Source: an uncultured Collinsella sp. (GTDB lineage Bacteria; Actinomycetota; Coriobacteriia; Coriobacteriales; Coriobacteriaceae). From it: a DNA stretch of 47,044 nt. This document shows, one piece after another, positions 16,883 to 25,755 of this stretch. The translations under genes and the position numbers were made by a program. Within the stretch, counting starts at the first letter, position 1; every line of letters begins with the position of its first letter. The notes beneath the pieces are model-generated. The model was not told where the DNA came from and did no database searches. It saw only the letters and a list, made by a program, of their open reading frames with translations. The stretch lies in assembly GCA_900543845.1 (NCBI GenBank), contig UQTD01000005.1, positions 1-47,044 on the forward strand, in the 5' to 3' direction.

Positions 16883-18286
16883 ATGGCACCCAAAAATCTA
16901 TTGCCCGTTGCCGCGCTCTGCAGCGCACTGGCGAGCGGTACGCCTCTCGCCGCCTGGGCGACGCCCGCCACGGCAAACTCCTTACCGCAAGCTCTGAACC
17001 CCGTGGCGAATTCGTCGGGTATCGTCGCCTGCCAACGTTTTTCTCTCGCACACGCCACGGTCCGAACCTCGGGATGCCTTCACCGCAATACGGTCGACTC
17101 GATAGTCGTGGATATCAAGCGACCGGACAAGGAGAACGGCCCCCAGGCAGGTTATGCCATCTGCACATGGAAATCGGCTGCAGTCGACGCCGATGGCGAC
17201 CCATGCGACCTAGAGCTGCGCATCGATATCGCCTCGGTCGATGACTCGGCGAACGGGGCGAAGGTCGTCTTCGACAGCGCAACCTATGAAGAAGAAGGAG
17301 GAGGTGTATGCCTGGGCTGCGTTCCCTCGAATGTCGATGGCGCGCAGCCCATCATCTCCTTTACGGCATCGCTGCGACTGACCAAGGCGGACACCGAAGC
17401 CATCGCAACGGGAGATGCACCTTTGTTGTTCTACGCTGGCGACGCGGACGACCAAGAGGCTCAAAGCAATAGGCAGAAGGGCTCGCTTAACCTCACGCGT
17501 GGATCAGAACCCGCCCCCATCAATATCGATGCCCAGGAGCCGGGCGTGCAGCGCATTCTCGCCGATCCGGCGCTGCTCCAAATGACATGGCACGGAGTGG
17601 GGTCCGTCGGGATTGCTGCTCCCATATCGAGCGATAATGACAAATCCCCCAAAGACGAGGTCGCAGACGCACCGACACATGTTAACGATGCAGACGATGC
17701 ATCATCAGAAGACAACACTGCGGCTCCTCTCGAGAAGCCAGGCGACACCGCCACCGAACTAGGCAATCCCCAGCCGAAAGACGGCCTGGAATTTGCCGCT
17801 CCCCCAGATGTCGACGAAGGCAACTGTTACATGATGGTCGCGCTCGACCACACGGAAACCGTCGATGCCGCAAGCATTGAGCCAGTCGCTGCCAATGCGC
17901 CCCGCCGCAAAAACATCCTCATCGCATTCCCCAATACCGTCGAGCTCGTCTTTTTGCCTTCGGGCGAAGTCGTCGCGCCTACGGCACTTACAGCAGTGGG
18001 AGCAAGGAGCGCATCGAACGATATCCAAGCTATCTCGGCACTTGATGCCACAACGACCGCCAAGTTACACCTTTATTCCGTTGCAGCAGACGGAACGCGA
18101 ACCGAAGAATTCGACGGAACTAAGCTTTTGGTTCCGCGTCGCATCGGTATCCAAGAAGACTTCCCCTATCAAATGGAACTTGAAGGGTTCGATCGTGCAC
18201 GAGATGCCGACATCATTGCCGCAGCCATCGAATCCCCGCAGCACCTCATGACGCTGCGCTTCGACTTTAGCCCCGTCCTGTCCTAG
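16883..18286 (+). CDS. Large secreted hypothetical protein
   Basis: A 467-residue protein with a signal peptide (hydrophobic 5-24, probable cleavage after AWA or TANS). The N-terminal half has several Cys residues, including a CLGC pair, that could form disulphides. A low-complexity acidic Ser/Asp/Glu linker (about 250-310) leads to a C-terminal domain rich in beta strands. There is no sorting signal or membrane anchor. No family or catalytic motif is recognised. The ATG at 16883 follows a GATAGGAGA ribosome site. It is the last and largest gene of the cluster and could be the main structural or adhesive product. Confidence 0.78.
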   Translation: MAPKNLLPVAALCSALASGTPLAAWATPATANSLPQALNPVANSSGIVACQRFSLAHATVRTSGCLHRNTVDSIVVDIKRPDKENGPQAGYAICTWKSAAVDADGDPCDLELRIDIASVDDSANGAKVVFDSATYEEEGGGVCLGCVPSNVDGAQPIISFTASLRLTKADTEAIATGDAPLLFYAGDADDQEAQSNRQKGSLNLTRGSEPAPINIDAQEPGVQRILADPALLQMTWHGVGSVGIAAPISSDNDKSPKDEVADAPTHVNDADDASSEDNTAAPLEKPGDTATELGNPQPKDGLEFAAPPDVDEGNCYMMVALDHTETVDAASIEPVAANAPRRKNILIAFPNTVELVFLPSGEVVAPTALTAVGARSASNDIQAISALDATTTAKLHLYSVAADGTRTEEFDGTKLLVPRRIGIQEDFPYQMELEGFDRARDADIIAAAIESPQHLMTLRFDFSPVLS

Positions 18287-18375
18287 ACCGCTAACCGCCA
18301 CTTGGCTCGGATACTGAGCGCTCCCTTCCCCGTTCTGCTACGATTGCCGCGTTGGCATCAATTACAGGAGGGTTC

Positions 18376-19092
18376 ATGCCGGGTTTAGGAACGATCATCA
18401 ACGTCGCGCTTTTGATCGCGGGCGGTCTGCTTGGCCTCATGGGTGGGCGCTTCATTACGCCCCGCATCCAGGACACGCTCATGAAGGCGTCAGGGCTGTG
18501 CGTCCTGTTTATCGGCCTGGGCGGCACCATGCAAAAGATGCTCGTTATCGATGGAGAAGCGTTGGCGACCACCGGCACCACCATGCTTATCGTCTCATTT
18601 GCCCTCGGTTCGCTCATCGGCGAGGCCGTCAACCTGGAGGCCGCCATCGAGAACCTCGGCGAATGGCTCAAGCGCAAAACCGGCAGCGAAGGCGACAACG
18701 AGTTCACCAACGCCTTTGTCTCGGCATCGCTCACCGTGTGTATCGGCGCCATGGCCATCGTAGGATCGATTCAGGACGGTCTGCTCGGCGACTGGTCCAC
18801 GCTTGCTCTGAAGGGCGCGCTGGACTGCATCATCGTCTGCACCATGACGGCCTCGCTTGGCCGCGGCTGCATCTTCTCGGCCCTGCCCGTTGCCGTATTC
18901 CAGGGCACGATCACGCTTTTTGCCGGCGCACTCTCCCCCATCATGACCACCGCAGCCCTCGACAGCCTTTCGCTTGTGGGCTCCATGCTCATCTTCTGCG
19001 TCGGCGTTAACCTTATTCGGCCTCAGACCTTCCGCACGGCCAACATGCTCCCCTCCGTCGTCGTGGCGGTCATCTACGCCCTCCTGTTCTAA
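18376..19092 (+). CDS. DUF554 family membrane protein
   Basis: A 238-residue protein with about six to seven hydrophobic segments, matching DUF554 (YdfK/YqgA-like) inner membrane proteins of unknown transport role. The start MPGLGTIINVALLIAGGLLG and internal FIGLGGTMQKML and SLTVCIGAMAIVGSIQDGL fit the family. The ATG at 18376 has AGGAGGG six bases upstream; a start eight residues earlier lacks one. It is separated from the secreted-protein genes by 89 bases and probably has its own promoter. Confidence 0.88.
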   Translation: MPGLGTIINVALLIAGGLLGLMGGRFITPRIQDTLMKASGLCVLFIGLGGTMQKMLVIDGEALATTGTTMLIVSFALGSLIGEAVNLEAAIENLGEWLKRKTGSEGDNEFTNAFVSASLTVCIGAMAIVGSIQDGLLGDWSTLALKGALDCIIVCTMTASLGRGCIFSALPVAVFQGTITLFAGALSPIMTTAALDSLSLVGSMLIFCVGVNLIRPQTFRTANMLPSVVVAVIYALLF

Positions 19093-19134
19093 ATCTATCT
19101 ACGCAGTGGTATCTCGAACATCTGTTTGATGCTG

Positions 19135-19143
19135 TGCTATGAT
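19135..19143 (+). promoter_or_regulatory. Extended -10 promoter of the TerB/ATPase/helicase operon
   Basis: TGCTATGAT is a good extended -10 element (TGn followed by TATGAT) 39 bases before the GTG start of the TerB-domain gene. The -35 region (CGAACA or TCGAAC around 19114-19120) is weak, as is usual with extended -10 promoters. Confidence 0.5.
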
Positions 19144-19181
19144 ATGAGGTCACCGACACCACATAGGGAGAGGAGAGGGCG

Positions 19182-20927
19182 GTGGCCGACCAGGACGTCA
19201 AGATGCTCATCGAGCGCATTATGGCCGAGGCCCGGACCCATCAGTCCGCCCGCTTCTCAAACGAAATCTATGCTGACGAGCCGATTCTCAAGACCGGTCG
19301 TCAGATGCAGAACTTCCTCCCCGACCAGTACCGCAAGATGCGCGAGATATCACGCTGGCAAGAGGATCCCAAAGGCGGCGCGGGACGTTGGCTATCGGAG
19401 GCGGAGCTCTTTTACCGCCAAGGCCTGCTGATGGCCGACTTCGAGGACGATTGCCCCTACAACGGCACCTTTAAGTCGTACTTTCCCACCTACAATGCCA
19501 TGAGCGATCGACAGTTGCGCGGCTACTTTACCTGGCGTGCTCAAGTGCGCCGCGGCAATATCGAGGAGACATCGACCTCGTTTGCTTTTCTTTATCTTTA
19601 CGAATTGATCTGCGGCATTGGCGTCGACAATCCGCGTGACGGCTATGACAAGATCAAGGCATTTTGGGATGCCTATCGCGCCTTTGAACCCGGCATCGAC
19701 CGGTTCGCACGCGTGTGGCTGCAGGACTACGCCGTATTCCATGAGCTCGACCCCAAGCTGCTTCGCGACTCTAAAACCGTCGCATTCGACAACGCCCTCA
19801 TCGAGCTGCGCCGCGCAGCGCGAGACCTTGTACCCGCGCCGGCGCCGTCGGACCTGCCCCCTAAGCGTCACAAGACCTCCGAGCCCACGCTTCCCCTTCC
19901 GCCCGATGAGGCGCATGAGGAGCGGCTCATGGCTGCCATCGACGCACTCTCGACGTACAACCTGAATAACTCACGGCTCGACCGTTCCCACCATCGCGAC
20001 CTGCGCCACGTGGCATGCGCCGTGTATGTCCGTATGGCGCGCTACTATGACACGCACCGAAAGACCGGCATCGTAGCGAGCTTGTTTGGGGAGGAGACGG
20101 CAATGCCCTACACCATGTTTGCCTCGGCCGTGTTCTTTGCGCCCGAGCGCCACGAGGACTGTGAATATCGCCTGGACCCCATTCACATCTACCGCTGCCA
20201 AAATGGCTTTTGGGAATGTACGCGCATCCACGGCAGCAGACAAAAAAGTAGCAAGCTCGGTGAGATAATGCGCGCTTGCGATCAGCGTCTGCGCTTGGCA
20301 CTGGATCCCGGCCATCCTCTTAAGGAAGAAAAGGTTCCCAAATATCTGGCTAAGATTATCGATGACGAGATCACGGCATGGCTTTCATGGGATGCTGCAC
20401 ATCAGCCCGTCAAGATCGATATCGACCTGAGCCAGCTGGGGCACATTCGGAGCGCCGCCGCACAAACGCGCGAGGCGCTTTTGATCGACGAGGAGCGCGA
20501 GGACGGCACGCTTGCGGATACCGAGGTGGCAGTTGCCGAACGACGGGAAGCCGAGCCCATGGCCGACACGATTCCCGAACCAGTCGCGACGACCACGCAG
20601 CAGGACGAGGCTAGCGAGCCGATCATCTCCACCGAGCAGTTTGGCGTCGTAGCCCCGCTCCTCGCACCAGCGCCCACGCCCGCCGACACCGCGTCCGCAC
20701 TCGACCCCGCCGCAGACGCCTATCTTCGAGCGCTCCTCGAGCAAAACGCAGCGCAGACGGCATCGGCGGTGGCACAGTCGGGCAAGAGTGAGGACATGCT
20801 CGTCGATAGCATCAACGAGGCGCTCTTTGACCTGGTGGGCGACACCGTTATTGAATTTGGCTCAGCAGGACCGCAAATTATCGAGGACTACGAAGCAGAC
20901 GTGAGAGGATACTTAGACCATGAGTGA
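19182..20927 (+). CDS. TerB-N / TerB-C domain protein
   Basis: The 581-residue protein carries an N-terminal TerB-N domain (about 45-260; YNAMSDRQLRGYFTWRAQVR and SFAFLYLYELICGIG are strong matches) and a C-terminal TerB-C region (about 500-580; SEDMLVDSINEALFDLVGDTVIEF, then IIEDYEADV). Between them is a Pro/Ala/Glu-rich linker. TerB-N/TerB-C proteins are tied to tellurite/stress-type systems and are often next to ATPases and helicases; their molecular role is unsettled. The start is GTG at 19182 with AGGAG at seven bases. The last eight bases overlap the ATPase gene, indicating an obligate operon. Confidence 0.88.
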   Translation: MADQDVKMLIERIMAEARTHQSARFSNEIYADEPILKTGRQMQNFLPDQYRKMREISRWQEDPKGGAGRWLSEAELFYRQGLLMADFEDDCPYNGTFKSYFPTYNAMSDRQLRGYFTWRAQVRRGNIEETSTSFAFLYLYELICGIGVDNPRDGYDKIKAFWDAYRAFEPGIDRFARVWLQDYAVFHELDPKLLRDSKTVAFDNALIELRRAARDLVPAPAPSDLPPKRHKTSEPTLPLPPDEAHEERLMAAIDALSTYNLNNSRLDRSHHRDLRHVACAVYVRMARYYDTHRKTGIVASLFGEETAMPYTMFASAVFFAPERHEDCEYRLDPIHIYRCQNGFWECTRIHGSRQKSSKLGEIMRACDQRLRLALDPGHPLKEEKVPKYLAKIIDDEITAWLSWDAAHQPVKIDIDLSQLGHIRSAAAQTREALLIDEEREDGTLADTEVAVAERREAEPMADTIPEPVATTTQQDEASEPIISTEQFGVVAPLLAPAPTPADTASALDPAADAYLRALLEQNAAQTASAVAQSGKSEDMLVDSINEALFDLVGDTVIEFGSAGPQIIEDYEADVRGYLDHE

Positions 20928-22224
20928 TACCGAATCCGCAGCACCCCGTGTGCCCAAGCGCGTCGCCGCCGTCATTCTCAACTCGCTCAAGGGCGGCGTT
21001 GTCCCGCGCATTGGCCTTCCCTATATCACCGTGGGGCGAGAGGTCGAGATCCGTGCTCTGCTCACCGACCTGAGCCTCATCGCCGATGGGGGCGCAAGCT
21101 TCCGTTTCCTAGTCGGTCGCTACGGCGCCGGCAAGAGCTTTTTGCTTCAGACCATCCGAACGCATGCCATGGGCGAGGGCTTTGTGGTCGCCGATGCCGA
21201 CCTTTCCCCTGAGCGCCGCCTACAGGGCGGCCAGGGCCAGGGCCTTGCCACCTACCGCGAGCTCATCCGCAATATATCGACCAAGACGCGCCCCGAGGGC
21301 GGTGCGCTCAACCTTATTCTGGATCGCTGGGTCGCCTCGTGTGCCGACGTCGACGAGTCTGCCGTTAATGCCCAACTCGCTCCACTCGAAGAAATGGTCC
21401 ACGGCTTTGACTTTGTCCGCATGCTCCGCCGCTACCGCACGGCCGTCTCGGAGGGTGACGAAGAAGCTATGAGTCGCGTGACCAAATGGATTCGCGGCGA
21501 GTACCGCACCAAGAGTGAGGCGCGCGCCGAGCTAGGCTCCTCGACCATCATCAGCGACGACGACTGGTACGACTACGTTAAGCTCATCGCACGTTTTTTG
21601 GTCTGCAGCGGCTACAAGGGCATGCTGGTGCTCATCGACGAGCTCGTAAATCTGTACAAGATTCCCAACGCCATCACGCGACAGTACAACTACGAGAAAA
21701 TCCTAACGATGTACAACGACACGCTGCAGGGCAAGGCGCAGTACTTGGGCATGATCATGGGCGGCACGCCGACCTCTATCGAGGACCGCCGCCGCGGCGT
21801 CTTTTCCTACGAGGCCCTTCGGAGCCGTCTCGCTCAGGGCCGTTTTGCGCGTGATGATCTCAAAGACATGCTCGCGCCCATCATCCGACTGCAGCCGCTC
21901 ACCTACGAGGAGCTGCTGGTGCTCATCGAAAAGCTCATGCAGATTCATGCCGGCTACTTTGGCTGGACGCCCACGCTTACCGAGAACGACTTGGTGAACT
22001 TCCTCAAAATTGAGTTTGGCCGCGTGGGGGCCGACACGCATCTGACGCCCCGCGAGGTCATCCGCGACTTTATCGAGCTGCTCGATATCCTGTGTCAGAA
22101 CCCCGACGCCAACGTAGCCGAGCTGCTGCAAAGCGTTGGTGGCGACGCGCTGACGCCGGCAGTCGCAACAGATGACACCGGCACCGCAGACGACGACCGC
22201 AACTTCGCCGAATTCACCATCTAA
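20920..22224 (+). CDS. BrxD-like P-loop ATP-binding protein (DUF2791)
   Basis: The 434-residue protein is an AAA/STAND-like ATPase of the DUF2791 group, known as BrxD in type 2 BREX. Walker A is GRYGAGKS at 66-73; Walker B is LVLIDE with Asp240-Glu241. IGLPYITVGREVEIRALLTDL near the N-terminus and GMIMGGTPTSIEDRRRGVFSYEALRSRL are typical. It has no pglX, pglZ or brxC neighbour, so it is not part of a complete BREX locus here. Its start overlaps the TerB-domain gene by eight bases and the helicase follows after 115 bases, so the three probably act together on DNA. Confidence 0.88.
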   Translation: MSDTESAAPRVPKRVAAVILNSLKGGVVPRIGLPYITVGREVEIRALLTDLSLIADGGASFRFLVGRYGAGKSFLLQTIRTHAMGEGFVVADADLSPERRLQGGQGQGLATYRELIRNISTKTRPEGGALNLILDRWVASCADVDESAVNAQLAPLEEMVHGFDFVRMLRRYRTAVSEGDEEAMSRVTKWIRGEYRTKSEARAELGSSTIISDDDWYDYVKLIARFLVCSGYKGMLVLIDELVNLYKIPNAITRQYNYEKILTMYNDTLQGKAQYLGMIMGGTPTSIEDRRRGVFSYEALRSRLAQGRFARDDLKDMLAPIIRLQPLTYEELLVLIEKLMQIHAGYFGWTPTLTENDLVNFLKIEFGRVGADTHLTPREVIRDFIELLDILCQNPDANVAELLQSVGGDALTPAVATDDTGTADDDRNFAEFTI

Positions 22225-22259
22225 CCTGCCAAAAAGGGACAGGTTTATTTTGGCAGGTT
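22223..22259 (+). repeat. Intergenic hairpin with GGGACAGG loop
   Basis: A perfect 12 bp stem (AACCTGCCAAAA at 22223-22234 with TTTTGGCAGGTT at 22248-22259) encloses the loop AGGGACAGGTTTA. It begins at the stop codon of the ATPase gene and sits inside the operon. The right arm and following bases are repeated near 46356. It could tune helicase expression or be a REP-like element. Confidence 0.75.
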
Positions 22260-22339
22260 TATCATGGCAAACGCCGATGTTGCAAGATATCGAGCCGTTG
22301 CCCGTTGCGTTGATCAGCCCGTTGATGAGAGGAGGTCCC

Positions 22340-24784
22340 ATGAACGCTTTTGACCGATATGCCCCGTTTATCCAGGATTTCATTTACTCCCACGATTGGA
22401 AGAGCCTGCGCTCCATCCAGGTTGCGGCGGCAGATGCCATCTTCAACACGCAAGACAATGTGCTCCTGACGGCATCCACGGCTTCCGGCAAAACAGAGGC
22501 GGCCTTCTTTCCCATCCTGACCGAGTTTTGGGAGAACCCGCCCGCGAGCGTGGGCGCCCTCTACATTGGCCCCCTCAAAGCACTCATCAACGACCAGTTC
22601 GTTCGCCTCAACGATTTGTGCGAAGAGGCCGATATCCCCGTCTGGCACTGGCACGGCGATGTCTCGCAGTCGCACAAGGCAAAGCTCATCAAAAAGCCGA
22701 GCGGTATCCTACAGATTACGCCCGAATCACTCGAGGCACTCCTGATCCACAAGCACATGGCAATTCCGCGTATGTTCTGCGACCTGCGCTATGTGGTCAT
22801 CGATGAGGTCCACTCGCTCATGCGCGGCGACCGTGGCGGGCAGACGCTCTGCCTTATCGAGCGACTCTCGCGCATGGCCGGCGTGCAGCCTCGCCGCATT
22901 GGCCTTTCGGCCACCATCGGAGACCCGGAACGCACGGGTACCTTCCTGTCGCAGGGGACGGAACGCGACTGCGTCATCCCCCGCTTTGAGGAGCCGCGCC
23001 GCGTGTGGCGTATCTCCATGGAGCACTTCTACAACTCGGGTCCCCAGGCACAGCAGCGAGGAATCGTGGGTACAGGCCCGCAAGAAGCCGAGGTGCTCGC
23101 ATGTGAGCGCATAGAGGCGGCACCGCCCGCGGCACTGCCCGTCAGCACCCAAGACATGCGCCATAGCGGACAACTCACACAGGAGGAACGCCGCCAACGT
23201 CGCGAGCAGGCACGGGGCAAGGCTGCCCCCAAGGACCGTCGGACTTCCTCAGCCCCCGAGGGCGAAGTCGACATCCCGCAGGCAACCGAACAGGCGCTGC
23301 TCAACCCCACCGACACCGCACCCGACAACTCCGACCCCGGCATGGGCTACATCTTTGAACATACCCGCGGCCGCAAGTGCCTGGTCTTTGCCAACTCGCG
23401 CGAGGAGGCAGAGGCCGTGTGCTCCATGTTGCGCAGCTACTGTGAAAGCCGGCACGAGCCAGACCGCTTCCTTATCCATCATGGCAACCTCTCGGCATCG
23501 CTACGCGAGACCGCCGAGGAGCTCATGCGCGACGAGGAACAGGCACAGACAACCGTCACCACCTCTACGCTTGAGCTTGGCATCGACATCGGCCGCCTGG
23601 AGCGTGCGTTTCAGATCGACGCGCCGTTTACCGTCAGCTCCTTTTTGCAGCGAATGGGCCGCACGGGACGCCGCGATCTTCCGCCCGAGATGTGGTTTGT
23701 CATGCGCGAGGAAGAGCCCGAGCCGCGCACGATGATGCCCGAGACCATTCCGTGGAAGCTCCTGCAGGGTATCGCGCTCGTACAACTCTATCGCGAGGAA
23801 AAGTGGGTCGAGCCGCCCGAGCTCGATCGACTCCCCTACAGCCTGCTCTACCACCAGACTATGTCGACGCTCGCCAGCACCGGCGAGCTCACGCCGGCCG
23901 AGCTTGCCCAGCGCGTGCTCACGCTCAGCTATTTCCATCGCATCTCGGCCGATGACTATCGCGTGTTGCTGCGCCACCTCATCAAGATCGACCATATCCA
24001 GGTCACCGAGGGCGGTGGGCTCATTGTGGGTCTCGCGGGCGAGCGCATCATTAACAACTTTAAGTTCTACGCCGTATTCCAGGAAAACGAGGAGTTCACC
24101 GTTCGCAGCGAGTCGGCCGAGTTGGGCACGATCGTCAATCCGCCACCGCCCGGTGAGCGCATCGCCATCGCCGGACACTGCTGGATTGTCGAGGAAGTGG
24201 ACTGGAAGCGCCACACCGTCTTTGCCACGCAGGTCAAGGGCCGGGTGCCGGCCTACTTTGGCGACTGCCCCGGCGACATCAATACACACGTACTCGAGCG
24301 CATGCACAAGGCGCTCAACGAGCACGCGACATATCCGTACCTCATGGGTAACGCACGGGCCCGCTTAGCGCAGGCTCGTCATACGGCCGATATTTCGGGT
24401 GCGGGAACCAAGCCGCTCATCAACCTGGGCGGCGATACCTGGGTGCTCTTCCCCTGGTTGGGCAGCTACGCCTTTCTGGCGCTCGAACGTATGCTCAAGA
24501 TTAAGTGTGCCGCGGAGCTGGGCCTTCGCGGGCTCGATCCGTCGCGTCCATACTTTATGCAGTTTAAGATGAAGGCCGACGAGGAGACGTTCTTTGAGGT
24601 GCTCGCAGCCGAGGCCGAAAAGGACTTCGACCCCATCGAGCTCGTCTATCCCGGCGAGGTACCTTATTTTGATCGCTACGACGAGTACGTTCCCGAGGAG
24701 CTCGTGCGCAAAGGCTTCGCCGAAGGCGTGCTCGACATCGAGGGCATGAAGCAGCGCGTCCTCAGCTGGCGCGACCACGCCTAA
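22340..24784 (+). CDS. DEAD/DEAH superfamily 2 helicase, BrxHI/Lhr-like
   Basis: The 814-residue helicase has motif I TASTASGKT (Lys51), Ia YIGPLKALINDQ, II DEVH (Asp155), III SATIGD and VI QRMGRTGRR (437-445). The Lhr-like core is interrupted by a Lys/Arg/Ala-rich insert (about 265-330) between the RecA lobes. The C-terminal part resembles the winged-helix and beta-barrel region of Lhr/BrxHI proteins. It should unwind or translocate on nucleic acid using ATP. The ATG at 22340 follows GAGGAGG. An earlier in-frame start at 22172 lies inside the ATPase gene and reads through the hairpin, so it is rejected. Third gene of the operon. Confidence 0.9.
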   Translation: MNAFDRYAPFIQDFIYSHDWKSLRSIQVAAADAIFNTQDNVLLTASTASGKTEAAFFPILTEFWENPPASVGALYIGPLKALINDQFVRLNDLCEEADIPVWHWHGDVSQSHKAKLIKKPSGILQITPESLEALLIHKHMAIPRMFCDLRYVVIDEVHSLMRGDRGGQTLCLIERLSRMAGVQPRRIGLSATIGDPERTGTFLSQGTERDCVIPRFEEPRRVWRISMEHFYNSGPQAQQRGIVGTGPQEAEVLACERIEAAPPAALPVSTQDMRHSGQLTQEERRQRREQARGKAAPKDRRTSSAPEGEVDIPQATEQALLNPTDTAPDNSDPGMGYIFEHTRGRKCLVFANSREEAEAVCSMLRSYCESRHEPDRFLIHHGNLSASLRETAEELMRDEEQAQTTVTTSTLELGIDIGRLERAFQIDAPFTVSSFLQRMGRTGRRDLPPEMWFVMREEEPEPRTMMPETIPWKLLQGIALVQLYREEKWVEPPELDRLPYSLLYHQTMSTLASTGELTPAELAQRVLTLSYFHRISADDYRVLLRHLIKIDHIQVTEGGGLIVGLAGERIINNFKFYAVFQENEEFTVRSESAELGTIVNPPPPGERIAIAGHCWIVEEVDWKRHTVFATQVKGRVPAYFGDCPGDINTHVLERMHKALNEHATYPYLMGNARARLAQARHTADISGAGTKPLINLGGDTWVLFPWLGSYAFLALERMLKIKCAAELGLRGLDPSRPYFMQFKMKADEETFFEVLAAEAEKDFDPIELVYPGEVPYFDRYDEYVPEELVRKGFAEGVLDIEGMKQRVLSWRDHA

Positions 24785-24866
24785 GACCAGTCTTTTTGGG
24801 ACGGGGCTTGTTGTGCTACTTTGGGCATGAAGTAGCTAAAATAGCCTCATCCCAAACAAACTGGTC
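24785..24866. terminator. Long imperfect hairpin between convergent genes
   Basis: An 82-base palindrome: GACCAGT (24785-24791) pairs with ACTGGTC (24860-24866), TTTGGGACGGGGCT with AGCCTCATCCCAAA with two wobbles, and an inner GCTACTT/AAGTAGC. It starts at the helicase stop and ends 13 bases before the stop of the convergent gene, so it probably ends both transcripts. The GGGAC word recalls the other intergenic hairpins. Confidence 0.55.
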
Positions 24867-24879
24867 GCAGAAAGACGCG

Positions 24880-25755
24880 CTAGTCGTGGAGAGCAGTACC
24901 GAGGAAGCCGGCATCGAAGGGCACGGCTTCGGCAAAGGCGTAGTCACCGTCGCTGGCGATGAGCAGGTAGTTCTCCTCGCCGCCGAACTCCGTATCGCCA
25001 CATGGGACCACCCAAGCGTGGGCGAATACCTCGAGTGCCGTGGCAGCGCAGTCGCGCAGGAACGTCACGTCGCTCCCCTCGTTTGCACTCACGATATTGG
25101 CAACGTAGATACCCCCGAGGTTCAGGCTGCCTCGCACCAAACGCAGCGCCTCAACGGTCGCCAGCTCGCGCACGGGCTCGGCACCGCCAAAGCAATCGCT
25201 CACGATCACGTCGTAGCGACGATGGCCCACGCTCGTCACGCCCAGATACGAGCGAGCCTCAGCGGTAATCACCCGCAAGCGGTCGCCCACCGCGCGCTCC
25301 AGCTCGTCCAGGTAGAACCAACGGCGCGCCAGGCGAGTAATCTCGGCATCGTACTCAATGACGTCCATGCGCAAGCTCTCGTGCGACATCAGCGCGAACT
25401 TGGGATAGGCAAACCCACCGCCGCCCAGCATAAGCGTACGGTCGATACCGTGACCATAAGCGTCACGCATTGCGTCCTCGGCCTCAAACACATCGTCAAA
25501 TGCACGATAATACGCAAAGACGGGCTCTGCCCAACGATCGCCAACATGGCTTGCGCTTTGGTAGACACCGCCCTGCACGAGCACGCGAATCTCATCGCCG
25601 CCCTCATCGTGCACGCGTTTCACGCGCGCCAACCCATTGCGGGTTCGCGCAACCTGCAGACAGGCAGCACGAACAGCGACAGCGGCCGCACCAAGCGCCG
25701 CGGCTCCCAGAGCAACGCTGGCAACGACGCCGGCAGAAACACTCGGCTTGTTCAT
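24880..25755 (-). CDS. Spermidine synthase-like SAM-fold protein
   Basis: A 291-residue protein with a hydrophobic N-terminus (residues 8-30, probably a membrane anchor or signal) followed by a Rossmann methyltransferase/polyamine-synthase fold. Motif I is MLGGGGFAYPK, followed by the acidic VIEYDAEITRLA and YDVIVSDCFGGAEPV. The aminopropyl acceptor residues of true SpeE are not obvious, so it could be a methyltransferase or a catalytically changed homologue. Its ATG directly follows the elp3 stop (TAGATG) and uses the AAGGAG at the end of elp3, so the two form an operon. Confidence 0.78.
   Translation of the reverse strand: MNKPSVSAGVVASVALGAAALGAAAVAVRAACLQVARTRNGLARVKRVHDEGGDEIRVLVQGGVYQSASHVGDRWAEPVFAYYRAFDDVFEAEDAMRDAYGHGIDRTLMLGGGGFAYPKFALMSHESLRMDVIEYDAEITRLARRWFYLDELERAVGDRLRVITAEARSYLGVTSVGHRRYDVIVSDCFGGAEPVRELATVEALRLVRGSLNLGGIYVANIVSANEGSDVTFLRDCAATALEVFAHAWVVPCGDTEFGGEENYLLIASDGDYAFAEAVPFDAGFLGTALHD

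Noticed and set aside
22172..22339. Longer helicase start inside the ATPase gene
   Set aside because: The extra 56 residues read through the ATPase 3' end and the hairpin; the ATG at 22340 has GAGGAGG.
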